DNA of 46,332 bases from Oscillospiraceae bacterium (GTDB taxonomy: Bacteria; Bacillota; Clostridia; Oscillospirales; Acutalibacteraceae): assembly GCA_902790325.1 (NCBI GenBank), contig CADARP010000018.1, forward strand, positions 1 to 46,332, read 5' to 3'. Made by a program: the position numbers and the translations under genes. The notes beneath the pieces are model-generated. The model did no database searches and had not been told where the DNA came from. It saw only the letters and a program-made list of their open reading frames with translations. Positions 33,220-41,055 of the stretch are shown here, piece by piece; the first letter of the stretch is position 1, and every line of letters starts with the position of its first letter.

Positions 33220-34134
33220 TCATCCCGCGCGAAACTCGTATTCTGTTCCCTGCACGGAAGCAAAAGACAGAAAGAAGTCTTTTACCGCCGTTACGCTCCA
33301 TTGGAGCGGAAGAAACGCAACCATCGGCGCAAAGCCGGGAAAGGTAAACAACCCCGCCAGGAAGATTGGTACGGGTAACAGCAAAGCGAACGGAACCATC
33401 ATCATATACACCGTGTGCTGTCCGAGCGAGCGCAGATACGCCTTCGCCGGACTGTCCACGCGCAGAACGATCTGCTCATACAAGCCCGGCGCGATCTCGG
33501 CGCGCAGGACGTGTTCTCCTTCGCCGCCGGCGTCGTCCACCGTTCTGCCTTCGACCGGCACACCGTCATAGGTGATCTCCGTTATCCCGCGGAAGATGCA
33601 GGATACGGTCAGGGACGTGTTCGGCACGACGCGGAAGCCCGGCTTTTCCAAACCCGTGACCGTCGCCTTGCACCGCAGATCGATCGCCGCCGCATTGCCC
33701 GACGAAAAATGCGCTTGCGTGATGCGGAACGCCGGGCTGTCCTCGCCGTCAGATGTTTGAAAAACGCCTGCGGAAACACACATTTGCAGCATATCGTACA
33801 GCGTTTCCGTCGGCAGATGCACAAACAGGACGCACTGCGTTCCCGACACTCCGGTGCAGGTTCGATCCGATACCGCACGGCGCATTTCTTCCTGCGGGAC
33901 GGTATAGGTTCGTTCGTCCGAAAGATCGACGGTCACGGAAAAATCGCCGCCTTCCCGCACGTAGTACCGGTCGAACCAGATCAGCAAAACCGCACCGTCC
34001 GCATTTTCGTTTTTTTCAACCTTCTCAAAGGCCTGCTTTATATTCTCCGTCTCTCCGGCATACGCCTGCATCAAAGCCGTAAAGGCGAGCGCAAGGCACA
34101 GAACCAAAGCGGTCGTTCGTTTCCGAAACCGCAT
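33220..34134 (-). CDS. Exported membrane protein of unknown function
   Basis: The 304-residue protein has a signal peptide (residues 1-26, ending AYAGE), an extracytoplasmic beta-rich region to about 230, and two hydrophobic segments near 243-265 and 272-290, so it is likely anchored at its C-terminal end. Residues 92-98 (DRTCTGV), Cys101, Cys118, Cys154 and Cys178 give scattered cysteines but no motif I recognise. GGAGGAAC precedes the ATG. It lies 16 bases after the small exported protein and seems to form a two-gene operon with it. Confidence 0.75.
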   Translation of the reverse strand: MRFRKRTTALVLCLALAFTALMQAYAGETENIKQAFEKVEKNENADGAVLLIWFDRYYVREGGDFSVTVDLSDERTYTVPQEEMRRAVSDRTCTGVSGTQCVLFVHLPTETLYDMLQMCVSAGVFQTSDGEDSPAFRITQAHFSSGNAAAIDLRCKATVTGLEKPGFRVVPNTSLTVSCIFRGITEITYDGVPVEGRTVDDAGGEGEHVLRAEIAPGLYEQIVLRVDSPAKAYLRSLGQHTVYMMMVPFALLLPVPIFLAGLFTFPGFAPMVAFLPLQWSVTAVKDFFLSFASVQGTEYEFRAG

Positions 34135-34150
34135 CCTTGTTCCTCCTTTT

Positions 34151-34528
34151 TTATTTCCGAATACCTGCGGCGATCACCTTGCATGAACCGACCACAAGCC
34201 GCAAAAAAACGGCGGGCATCAGCAGCGGCGCGTAAAGGAATCCGCCGAACGCCGAGATCATAAAGAAGCCCAGAAATTCGTCTTTGATATCCCCTATGAT
34301 TTCTCCCATGCTTTCGGGGTTATAGGTGAAGATCGACGCATAGTCCTCCAAAATCAGATCCAGCATGGAGTTCTGCGCGAACACGGCTTGAACGGTTTCA
34401 CCGCTTTCGCATTGCATGAGAGCCGACCCAGCCGGCTCCGTTTCGGCGTCAGCCGCGCCCACTGTGCAAAGCGGACTTGCGGCAAAGATCATCACGACGC
34501 ATAAAAGTACAGAGATCGCTTTTTTCAT
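34151..34528 (-). CDS. Small exported protein of unknown function
   Basis: The 125-residue protein has a clear signal peptide (residues 1-26, MKKAISVLLCVVMIF and an Ala cleavage region), a short acidic stretch, and a hydrophobic segment near 88-118 that could anchor it. No motif is recognised. The ATG at 34528 lies in a purine-rich GGAGAAAGG context. It is the first gene of a two-gene unit apparently read from a promoter near 34674, upstream of which lie the CTTAARA repeats. Confidence 0.7.
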   Translation of the reverse strand: MKKAISVLLCVVMIFAASPLCTVGAADAETEPAGSALMQCESGETVQAVFAQNSMLDLILEDYASIFTYNPESMGEIIGDIKDEFLGFFMISAFGGFLYAPLLMPAVFLRLVVGSCKVIAAGIRK

Positions 34529-34673
34529 TCTTTTTCATCCTTTCTCCTTTATCTTCCGTTAACGAAACAGCTTTTTGAAAAAGTCAATGACGGGCTTGAT
34601 GAAAATGAAATACGGCTAAACCGCCAATGCACCCAAATCATCCTCTTTTCTCCTGATTGAAAGCGTCAATTCT

Positions 34674-34730
34674 ATTGTACCGTCTCAATTCTTAAGAAAC
34701 ATCGGCGAAAACGCTTAAGATTCTCTTAAA
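34674..34730 (-). promoter_or_regulatory. Response-regulator-type promoter with CTTAARA repeats
   Basis: Written on the plus strand, CTTAAGA occurs at 34691 and 34713 and CTTAAAA at 34724, spaced 22 and 11 bases (two and one helical turns). The innermost copy lies about 11 bases upstream of a minus-strand TACAAT (34674-34679), where a -35 box would sit. No good -35 is present, which suggests an activator-dependent promoter. Confidence 0.5.
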
Positions 34731-34800
34731 ACGAAGGAATGCATCATGCGCCGCGGGCGCACCATTCGGTATTCTTCAACGACATATTCCGATTTTCTGA

Positions 34801-34839
34801 CATAAAAAGCTGCCGCACCCGAACGGATGCAGCAGCTTT
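34801..34839 (-). terminator. Terminator of the pyrophosphatase gene
   Basis: On the minus strand, AAAGCTGC and the following bases pair with GCAGCTTT across 34806-34839 (about 13 pairs with small mismatches and a bulge), followed by TTTTTATG. Confidence 0.85.
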
Positions 34840-34861
34840 GTTTTTTTATGTATGTTTGTTC

Positions 34862-36955
34862 TTACAGAATGGAGAACTTCACGACGACGGCCGCAAACAC
34901 GATGGAGACCATCGACAGGAGCTTGATGAGGATGTTGATCGAGGGGCCGGACGTATCCTTGAAGGGATCGCCGACCGTATCGCCGACGACGGCCGCCTTG
35001 TGGTTGTCGGAGCCCTTGCCGCCGTGGACGCCGCTCTCGATGTACTTCTTCGCGTTGTCCCATGCGCCGCCGGAGTTGGACATGAACACGGCCATCAGGA
35101 AACCGGACGCCGTGGCGCCGGCCAACATGCCGACCACGCCCGCGCTGCCGAGCACGATGCCGACGATGATCGGCGCCGCGATCGCGACGATCGTGGGCAG
35201 TACCATCTCACGCAGGCTCGCGCGCGTGCAAAGATCCACGCATTTCGCATAGTCCGCGTCGGCTTTTCCGTCCATCAGTCCGACGATCTCCTTAAACTGA
35301 CGGCGGACTTCCACGACGACGCTCTGCGCCGCGCGGCCGACGGACTGCATCGTCAGCGCCGCGAACACGAACGGCAGGCACGCGCCGATGAACAGACCGA
35401 TCAGAACGGTGGGATTGTTGATGTTGAGGTTGGCGAGCTTCGCAGCGCCGCCCTCGATCGAGCCGACCTTATTGATATAGGACGCCATCAGCGCCAGGGC
35501 CGTCAGCGCGGCGGAACCGATCGCAAAGCCCTTGCCGGTCGCGGCGGTGGTGTTGCCGAGAGAATCAAGCGCGTCGGTGCGCTCACGCACGGATTTGTCG
35601 AGGCCTGCCATCTCCGCGATGCCGCCCGCGTTGTCCGCCACGGGGCCGTACGCGTCCGTCGCCAGCGTGATGCCGAGCGTGGAGAGCATGCCGACCGCGG
35701 CGAGCGCGATGCCGTACAGACCGCGCGACGGATCATTTCCGCCGCCGGAGATGAAGTATGCCACGAGGACGCAGACCGCAACGATCAGGATGGGCAGCAG
35801 CGTCGAGATCATGCCGACGGAAAGACCGCTGATGATGATGGTCGCGGCGCCCGTCTCGGACGATGCGGCCAGCTTGCGCGTCGGCTTATAGCTGTCAGAG
35901 GTAAAGTATTCGGTGGACTGGCCGATCAGCACGCCGGCGATCAGTCCGGAAAGGATCGCAATGTAGAACGTCCATTCTTTGTCCAGCACGAACCAGACCA
36001 GCGGGAAGGAAACCAGCGCGATCAGGATCGCGGAGAAGTTGGTGCCGCGGGACAGCGCGCCGAGGAGCTGCTTCTGCGTGGCGCCTTCCTTCGTGCGCAC
36101 GAAGAACGTACCGAAGATCGAGCAGATGACGCCGATCGCCGCGATCATCAGCGGAAGCGCCATAGCTTTGAAGTCCGCGCTGAACGCCGCAACGCCGAGC
36201 GCGCACGCAGAAATGATGGAACCGACGTAGGATTCATACAGGTCTGCGCCCATGCCGGCGACGTCGCCGACATTGTCGCCCACGTTGTCCGCGATAACGG
36301 CGGGGTTGCGCGGGTCGTCCTCGGGGATGCCGACTTCGACCTTGCCGACAAGGTCCGCGCCGACGTCCGCCGCTTTGGTAAAGATGCCGCCGCCCACACG
36401 GGCAAACAGCGCCATCGATGAAGCGCCCATGCCGAACGTCAGCATTGCGCTGGTGATGTCCGCGTTATCCAGCTTGAAGACGAACTTCAGCAGGAACAGC
36501 CAGATCGAAATATCGAGAAGTCCGAGACCGACCACGGTAAAGCCCATCACGCTGCCGGCGGAGAACGCGACGCGCAGGCCGCGGTTCAAGCCTTCCTGGC
36601 AGGCGTTCGCGGTGCGGGCATTGGCCGCCGTGGCGATCTTCATGCCGATGAAACCGGACAAGCCGGAGAAGAAACCGCCCGTCAGGAACGCGAACGGCAC
36701 ATACGGCGTCAGGAGTTTGGCAAATGCCATCACGCCGAGAATCACGAACATCGCGCCGAAGAAGATCAGAACGATGCGGTATTGACGGCCGAGATACGCG
36801 TTTGCACCCTTGCGGATGGAGGCGGAAATCTTCTGCATGCGCTCCGTCCCCTCGGAGAAGCCCATCACGCGCTTTGCGGTCAGCACCGCAAACAGCAGTG
36901 CCAAAGCCGAACATACCGCCGTCAGGATTACGATCCATTTGTCCAAAAAAAACAT
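34862..36955 (-). CDS. hppA: Membrane-bound ion-pumping pyrophosphatase, K+-dependent type
   Basis: The 697-residue protein has about 16 hydrophobic segments and the family's substrate motifs: [18 protein letters not shown] near 197-214, [14 protein letters not shown] near 430, and the C-terminal [19 protein letters not shown]. It hydrolyses pyrophosphate and pumps H+ or Na+ out of the cell. The sequence [10 protein letters not shown] has Ala where K+-independent enzymes have Lys, so it should be K+-dependent. Which ion is pumped cannot be decided by eye. I chose the ATG at 36955 because the first membrane helix begins there; the frame is open to 37045 but that lies in the leader. Promoter at 37142-37170. 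Confidence 0.95.
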   Translation of the reverse strand: MFFLDKWIVILTAVCSALALLFAVLTAKRVMGFSEGTERMQKISASIRKGANAYLGRQYRIVLIFFGAMFVILGVMAFAKLLTPYVPFAFLTGGFFSGLSGFIGMKIATAANARTANACQEGLNRGLRVAFSAGSVMGFTVVGLGLLDISIWLFLLKFVFKLDNADITSAMLTFGMGASSMALFARVGGGIFTKAADVGADLVGKVEVGIPEDDPRNPAVIADNVGDNVGDVAGMGADLYESYVGSIISACALGVAAFSADFKAMALPLMIAAIGVICSIFGTFFVRTKEGATQKQLLGALSRGTNFSAILIALVSFPLVWFVLDKEWTFYIAILSGLIAGVLIGQSTEYFTSDSYKPTRKLAASSETGAATIIISGLSVGMISTLLPILIVAVCVLVAYFISGGGNDPSRGLYGIALAAVGMLSTLGITLATDAYGPVADNAGGIAEMAGLDKSVRERTDALDSLGNTTAATGKGFAIGSAALTALALMASYINKVGSIEGGAAKLANLNINNPTVLIGLFIGACLPFVFAALTMQSVGRAAQSVVVEVRRQFKEIVGLMDGKADADYAKCVDLCTRASLREMVLPTIVAIAAPIIVGIVLGSAGVVGMLAGATASGFLMAVFMSNSGGAWDNAKKYIESGVHGGKGSDNHKAAVVGDTVGDPFKDTSGPSINILIKLLSMVSIVFAAVVVKFSIL

Positions 36956-37002
36956 CCCCTTGCAGCTGCCTTTCCGCGCCGACGCTTTCCGTTCAAAAAA
37001 CA

Positions 37003-37058
37003 GGCAAAAACAAACTGCCGGTTCGGGTGCTCCCGCAACCAACAATCGCCTTTTTGCC
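37003..37058 (-). promoter_or_regulatory. Structured, terminator-like element in the hppA leader
   Basis: On the minus strand, GGCAAAAA (37051-37058) pairs with TTTTTGCC (37003-37010) around an inner hairpin GGTT-GCGGG-AGCA-CCCG-AACC. The closing arm is followed by TGTTTTTTG. This resembles an attenuator about 50 bases before the hppA start. I cannot match it to a named riboswitch. Confidence 0.4.
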
Positions 37059-37141
37059 GCGTTTCCGCGTTCTTACGGGAAGAACACGGCGTCCTATTTT
37101 CTTTTGAAAAGCCGGAATCGAAAAAGGCCGCTTTTTTTTAC

Positions 37142-37170
37142 ATTTTATCACATGTTTCCTGAATATGCAA
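37142..37170 (-). promoter_or_regulatory. Promoter of hppA
   Basis: On the minus strand, TTGCAT (37165-37170) and TAAAAT (37142-37147), 17-base spacer, TGA before the -10. The leader would be about 180 bases. Confidence 0.8.
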
Positions 37171-37227
37171 GAAAAAATTTTTCACGTCAAAAACCGCCGT
37201 CTTTGTGGCATTTGACAAAAAAAGGAC

Positions 37228-37256
37228 TTGACGAACGCCCCGTTTCGGGGTAGAAT
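37228..37256 (+). promoter_or_regulatory. Promoter of the DUF1292 gene with a palindrome in its spacer
   Basis: TTGACG (37228-37233) and TAGAAT (37251-37256) with a 17-base spacer. The spacer contains the inverted repeat CCCCG-TTT-CGGGG (37238-37250), a possible operator. Confidence 0.8.
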
Positions 37257-37294
37257 AGAACCGTAGAGAATAGGTTTTCGGAAAGGACATCGCC

Positions 37295-37597
37295 ATGGAC
37301 AACGAATACAATCCCGACATCGTTTCCGTCGTAGACGAGGAAGGCAAAGAGCACGTCTTCGAGGAACTCGACCGCATCGAGACCGACGACGGCCGCTACG
37401 TCGCACTGCTGCCGATGTACGACGATCCGCAGGAGATGCTCGACGACAGCGGCGAGCTGATCATCCTCAAGGTCGAGGAGGACGACGACGGCGAGACGTA
37501 TCTGTGCCCGATCGAGGACGAGGACGAATTCAACGCGGTCGGCGAAGCGTTCGAGGAGCGTCTGAGCGACATGTTCGATTTCGAGGACGAAGAATAA
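37295..37597 (+). CDS. DUF1292 family protein (YrzB-like)
   Basis: The 100-residue protein is highly acidic and fits DUF1292: PDIVSVVDEEGKEHVFEELDRIE, then YVALLPMYD, ELIILKVEEDDDGE and YLCPIEDEDEFNAVGEAFEERL. Family members are small cytoplasmic proteins without a known role, often near yrvE/yrrK-type genes, which are not seen here. GGAAAGGA precedes the ATG. It is monocistronic or read through into the 6S-like RNA. Confidence 0.92.
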   Translation: MDNEYNPDIVSVVDEEGKEHVFEELDRIETDDGRYVALLPMYDDPQEMLDDSGELIILKVEEDDDGETYLCPIEDEDEFNAVGEAFEERLSDMFDFEDEE

Positions 37598-37619
37598 TCC
37601 ACTGAAACAACACCCTGCC

Positions 37620-37648
37620 TTGTGCGATAAATAAGCGGTCCATATTAA
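37620..37648 (+). promoter_or_regulatory. Promoter of the 6S-like RNA
   Basis: TTGTGC (37620-37625) and TATTAA (37643-37648) with a 17-base spacer. The start point would be near 37653-37655, exactly where the closing stem of the RNA begins. Confidence 0.6.
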
Positions 37649-37652
37649 CCCA

Positions 37653-37800
37653 ACAAACACTTCAAGGGAGCTTGGCTCCGTCGGCAGATTGCAGACCTCC
37701 CGGTTCTCCGGACGAAGGGAGCGTGAAACCGATGGGCGGCGCCCACCTGCCAAGAGCAGGTTATTATCGGCCGCTTTCGGCTTGGCGGGGTTTGTTTTTT
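37653..37800 (+). ncRNA. ssrS: Probable 6S RNA
   Basis: An RNA of about 148 bases fits 6S RNA, which binds sigma-A RNA polymerase. The ends pair: AACAAAC (37652-37658) with GTTTGTT (37790-37796), and CAAG (37664 on) with CTTG (37781-37784), giving a long interrupted rod that finishes in a T-tract. A GGCGCCCACCTG-loop-CAGGTTATTA segment at 37737-37766 resembles the 3'-side hairpin of clostridial 6S RNAs. No convincing reading frame crosses it. The promoter and end positions agree with each other. The call rests on recalled patterns and shape; a covariance-model search would settle it. Confidence 0.6.
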
Positions 37801-37895
37801 CATGCAACACCGCGGGATTTCCGCTGCAGATCGTGAAATAAGATTCAACAGGGCGCTTGCCGCATTCGGACGGCGCCCGTGGAGGGTGAACGGAT

Positions 37896-38567
37896 TTGGT
37901 GCGCATCATCAGCAGCGTCGTGCTGGATATTCTGCCGCATGCGAGCGGCTTTCTTTTTGCCGAAATGGATCTCGACGAGCGCGGTCGGGAAAAGGTCAAC
38001 TTTTTCTCCTACGAGCAGGACAAGCAGGACTGCTTCCCCATTACAGTCAAAACGTATCTGACGCACAAATTCGGCGAAGGCTACCGCGACGTCGTCGACG
38101 AGATCGGCGATTTTCTCTCCTGCGACGCCGCCCCTCTGGGCAAAAACGGAACGGCCGTCGTCTTCGAGTCGGGCGAGATGTACATTTTCGGCGCGGAAGG
38201 CGCGCTGGTCTGGAAGGGCATGGTCACCTATCAGGGCAAACCGATCCGCGATCTGGCCGTGGACGGCAAGGACATCTGGTGCGTCGTGCCGGAGCGCAAC
38301 GCCGTGATCTGCTACTCCCCCGCTCAGAACCGCGTTTCGCTGCGCATCGGCGGCATGGATTCCGGCGCGTTCGACGAGCCGGTCAGCATCTCCAAGAGCG
38401 ACGACCTTCTCTATGTCAGCAGCCGCAAGGCGCAGAAGGTGCGCACGGTCCGGCTGCCGGATTACGAGGTTGCCGATCTGCGCAAGTTCAAAGAGCCGGT
38501 ACATAAATTCTTCAAAGTCGGCGCGTGCGAATACGCCGTGCTCGACAGCGGGATCTATCAGATATAG
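37896..38567 (+). CDS. Unknown cytoplasmic protein, possibly propeller-like
   Basis: The 223-residue protein has no signal or membrane segment. Residues 75-215 show repeated beta-type units (AVVFESGEMYIFGAEGALVWKG, LAVDGKDIWCVVPERNAVICY, ISKSDDLLYVSSRKAQKVRTV), like blades of a partial beta-propeller. The start is TTG at 37896 or GTG at 37899; GGAGGGTGA ends 7 and 10 bases upstream respectively. It lies between the 6S-like RNA and the metK riboswitch. No family is recognised. Confidence 0.75.
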   Translation: MVRIISSVVLDILPHASGFLFAEMDLDERGREKVNFFSYEQDKQDCFPITVKTYLTHKFGEGYRDVVDEIGDFLSCDAAPLGKNGTAVVFESGEMYIFGAEGALVWKGMVTYQGKPIRDLAVDGKDIWCVVPERNAVICYSPAQNRVSLRIGGMDSGAFDEPVSISKSDDLLYVSSRKAQKVRTVRLPDYEVADLRKFKEPVHKFFKVGACEYAVLDSGIYQI

Positions 38568-38576
38568 AACCCACAC

Positions 38577-38605
38577 TTGACAAAACCCCTTCGATATGGT
38601 ACAGT
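38577..38605 (+). promoter_or_regulatory. Promoter of metK
   Basis: A perfect TTGACA (38577-38582) and TACAGT (38600-38605) with a 17-base spacer. Transcription would begin at about 38612, the first base of the riboswitch. Confidence 0.85.
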
Positions 38606-38611
38606 ATGGAT

Positions 38612-38706
38612 ACCATAAAGAGTGCGCGAGGGACAAGCCCGATGACCGCACAGCAACCTGCTCTCGGGCAAGGTGCTAACGCTTGACCGATGGGGACAAG
38701 ACTATG
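38612..38706 (+). promoter_or_regulatory. SAM-I (S-box) riboswitch
   Basis: The leader carries the S-box core: AAGAGTGCGCGAGGGAC, GCCCGATGACCGCAC, AGCAACC and AAGGTGCTAACGC. P1 is formed by CATA with TATG at the two ends, P2 by GTGCG with CGCAC, P3 by ACCTGC with GCAAGGT (bulged), and P4 by CTTG with CAAG. It binds S-adenosylmethionine, the product of the downstream enzyme, and represses by favouring the terminator at 38709-38739. P1 looks short. Confidence 0.9.
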
Positions 38707-38708
38707 CG

Positions 38709-38739
38709 GCGTCCATCGGATTAGATGGACGCATTTTTT
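38709..38739 (+). terminator. Riboswitch-controlled terminator before metK
   Basis: A perfect 9-bp stem (38709-38717 with 38724-38732), a 6-base loop and a T-tract at 38734-38739, 31 bases before the metK ATG. Confidence 0.92.
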
Positions 38740-38770
38740 ATGGACGATCTGAGAGAAAGAGGGCAAAACT

Positions 38771-39958
38771 ATGGCACATTCCGTATTTACATCCGAGTCC
38801 GTTACAAACGGACATCCCGATAAGATCTGCGACCAGGTTTCCGACGCGGTACTCGACGCGATCCTGAAGGCCGATCCCAACGGCCGCGTAGCATGTGAAA
38901 CGTGCTGCACGACCGGCATGGTGCTGGTGATGGGCGAGATCACGACCGACGCTTCTGTCGACATTCAGAAGATCGCGCGCGACGTCGTCTGCAGTATCGG
39001 ATACAACAGCGCCGACGCCGGATTCGACGGCAACACCTGCGCCGTGCTGACTGTGCTCGACGAGCAGTCGGCAGACATTGACATGGGCGTCAGCAGTTCG
39101 TTCGAGCGCAAAGCAGGCGAGGAAGACGCGTTCAACCTGCACGGCGCGGGCGACCAGGGCATGATGTTCGGCTTCGCGTGCAACGAAACGCCGGAGTATA
39201 TGCCAATGCCCATCTCCTTTGCACGCAAGATCACGAACCGTCTGACCGAGGTGCGCGAAAACGGCACGCTGCCGTATTTGCGTCCCGACGGCAAGAGCCA
39301 GGTCACGGTCGAGTACGACGAGGCGCACAAGCCCGTGCGCGTGGACACGGTCGTCGTGTCTACCCAGCACAGCGCGGACGTTTCGCTCGAAACCATCCGC
39401 CGCGACATCGTCGAGCAGGTCATCCGCCCGGTCATTCCGGCCGGACTGCTGGATGAAAAGACGGTCTTCTACGTCAATCCTACCGGTCGCTTCGTCATCG
39501 GCGGCCCCCACGGCGACAGCGGTCTGACCGGCCGCAAGATCATCGTGGATACTTACGGCGGCTATGCCCGTCACGGCGGCGGCGCGTTCTCCGGCAAGGA
39601 CCCGACAAAGGTCGACCGCTCCGCGGCATATGCGGCGCGATACGTTGCCAAGAATGTCGTCGCGGCAGGCCTTGCCGACAAATGCGAGGTCGAGATCGCC
39701 TACGCGATCGGCGTCGCCTCCCCCGTCTCCGTCACGGTCGAGACTTTCGGCACGGAAAAAGTCGACCGCACGCTGATCGAACAGCTCGTCGCAAAGCACT
39801 TCGATCTGCGCCCCGCCGCGATCATCCAGCACCTCGATCTGCGCCGTCCCATCTACCGCGACCTTGCCGCGCACGGCCACTTCGGCCGCACGGACGTCGA
39901 TCTGACGTGGGAGCGCACCGACAAGGCGGACATTCTGCGGCAGGAAGCCGGTCTTTGA
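38771..39958 (+). CDS. metK: S-adenosylmethionine synthetase
   Basis: The 395-residue protein is a normal-length MetK, making SAM from methionine and ATP. It has [20 protein letters not shown], the signature [18 protein letters not shown] and the phosphate loop [36 protein letters not shown] precedes the ATG. Expression is fed back through the SAM riboswitch in its leader. It is monocistronic, ending at the terminator at 39993-40030. Confidence 0.98.
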   Translation: MAHSVFTSESVTNGHPDKICDQVSDAVLDAILKADPNGRVACETCCTTGMVLVMGEITTDASVDIQKIARDVVCSIGYNSADAGFDGNTCAVLTVLDEQSADIDMGVSSSFERKAGEEDAFNLHGAGDQGMMFGFACNETPEYMPMPISFARKITNRLTEVRENGTLPYLRPDGKSQVTVEYDEAHKPVRVDTVVVSTQHSADVSLETIRRDIVEQVIRPVIPAGLLDEKTVFYVNPTGRFVIGGPHGDSGLTGRKIIVDTYGGYARHGGGAFSGKDPTKVDRSAAYAARYVAKNVVAAGLADKCEVEIAYAIGVASPVSVTVETFGTEKVDRTLIEQLVAKHFDLRPAAIIQHLDLRRPIYRDLAAHGHFGRTDVDLTWERTDKADILRQEAGL

Positions 39959-39992
39959 TCTATACATAATATAATATAAAGGTTCTTGCCGT

Positions 39993-40035
39993 GCGCCCGT
40001 CCCGGAAAAGCCGGAGCGGGCGCCGTTGTTGTGTT
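39993..40035 (+). terminator. Terminator of metK
   Basis: Two stem segments (GCGCCCG with CGGGCGC, and CCGG with CCGG) enclose a 2 x 2 internal loop over 39993-40023, followed by a T/G-rich tail. Confidence 0.75.
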
Positions 40036-40044
40036 TTTCTTTTA

Positions 40045-40073
40045 TTGACAATCGGCGGGCAGTACGATATAAT
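40045..40073 (+). promoter_or_regulatory. Consensus promoter of prmA
   Basis: TTGACA (40045-40050) and TATAAT (40068-40073) with a 17-base spacer, a full consensus match and the strongest-looking promoter in the window. Confidence 0.92.
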
Positions 40074-40130
40074 GAACGGCGTAAGACGGAGCCTGACACG
40101 GCAGGCGCTCACTACGGATCGGAGGACAAC

Positions 40131-41054
40131 ATGGACTTTACCGAAATCATTCTGACTGTGCAGAACCGGCACGCGGATACGGCGGCCGACGTCGCCTGCA
40201 TGGCGGCGCGCGGCGGCATTTATGTCGAGGATTACAGCCATCTCGAACAGGAGGCGCGCGACATAGCGCACATCGATCTGATCGACGAGGAACTGCTGCA
40301 AAAGGACAGAACGCACACAAAGATCCACCTGTACATCTCGCCCGAGGACAATCCTGCCGAGACCGTCTCCTATCTGCGGGAGCGGCTTACCGCGGCATCG
40401 ATCCCGTATGAGATGACCGAGTCCGTATGCCGCAACGAGGACTGGGAGAACAACTGGAAGGCGTACTTCAAGCCCATGCCTGTCGGCGAGAAGCTCCTCA
40501 TCCATCCGGTATGGGTCGATGATTACGACGCGGACGGACGCACCGTGCTGCATATCGAGCCGGGCGTTTCCTTCGGCACCGGCACGCACGAGACAACGCG
40601 GCTGTGTCTGCAGACGATCGAAAAGCATATGGAAGGCTGTCGGACGTTTCTCGACGTCGGCTGCGGCAGCGGCATCCTGTCCGTAGCCGCGCTGCTTCTG
40701 GGCGCGGAAAGCGCCGAGGCGGTCGACATCGACCCGCTGGCTGTCAAGATGGCGAAGCTCAACGGCGAGCTCAACGGCTTTACCGAACCGCGCTACACGG
40801 TGCTCGAAGGCAATCTGACCGACAAAGTGTCCGGCACGTTCGACATCGTCGCTGCCAACATCGTTGCCGACGCGATCCTGCTGCTGAGCAAGGACATCAA
40901 GCAGTTTCTGAATCCCGGCGCACTGTACATCACGTCCGGCATCATTGATCTGCGCGAGGCGGAGATCCTGGAAACATTCGACCGTCTCGGGTTCGAGGTG
41001 CTGGAGCGCTATGAGGAGGGCGGATGGCTCTGCTTTGTGACCAGAGCAAACTGA
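40131..41054 (+). CDS. prmA: Ribosomal protein L11 methyltransferase
   Basis: The 307-residue protein is PrmA. An N-terminal substrate-recognition domain (residues 1-110) is followed by ENNWKAYFKPMPVGEKLLIHPVW, PGVSFGTGTHETTRLCL, the SAM site DVGCGSGILSVAALLLGA and NIVADAI with the catalytic Asn. It trimethylates L11 of the large ribosomal subunit. The ATG at 40131 has GGAGGACAAC before it; the frame is open further upstream but that would cross the promoter. It is coupled to rqcH two bases later. Confidence 0.96.
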   Translation: MDFTEIILTVQNRHADTAADVACMAARGGIYVEDYSHLEQEARDIAHIDLIDEELLQKDRTHTKIHLYISPEDNPAETVSYLRERLTAASIPYEMTESVCRNEDWENNWKAYFKPMPVGEKLLIHPVWVDDYDADGRTVLHIEPGVSFGTGTHETTRLCLQTIEKHMEGCRTFLDVGCGSGILSVAALLLGAESAEAVDIDPLAVKMAKLNGELNGFTEPRYTVLEGNLTDKVSGTFDIVAANIVADAILLLSKDIKQFLNPGALYITSGIIDLREAEILETFDRLGFEVLERYEEGGWLCFVTRAN

Positions 41055-41055
41055 T

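Larger units (their letters stand above)
34529..34861. other. Intergenic region with regulatory repeats and micro-ORFs
   Basis: It holds the leader of the 34151-34528 gene (minus), a possible -10 TACAAT at 34674-34679 (minus), the CTTAARA repeats at 34691-34730 and the hppA terminator at 34801-34839. Two micro-ORFs lie in the minus-strand leader: a 30-codon frame from the ATG at 34641 to 34549 with AGGAG upstream, and a 26-codon frame from TTG 34636 to 34559. The second frame encodes the amphipathic IKPVIDFFKKLFR but is broken by TAG at codon 7. Neither is certain. Confidence 0.4.
36956..37294. other. Divergent region between hppA and the DUF1292 gene
   Basis: It holds the hppA promoter and its long structured leader (minus strand) and the promoter of the DUF1292 gene (plus). 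No additional gene is seen. Confidence 0.7.

Noticed and set aside
34739-36421. Long plus-strand frame of 560 codons opposite hppA, and similar ones at 11440-13338 (+), 16304-18100 (+) and 43878-46280 (-)
   Set aside because: They lie opposite clear protein families, have Arg/His/Asp/Gln-rich low-complexity translations, cross terminators and promoters, and lack ribosome sites. High GC content explains such open antisense frames.
36956-37045. Upstream ATG at 37045 for hppA
   Set aside because: It would add about 30 residues without family similarity and would overlap the structured leader element; the first membrane helix starts after Met at 36955.
37003-37058. Fluoride, guanidine or other known riboswitch before hppA
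   Set aside because: I could not find the conserved core bases of any class I know, so only a structured leader is claimed.
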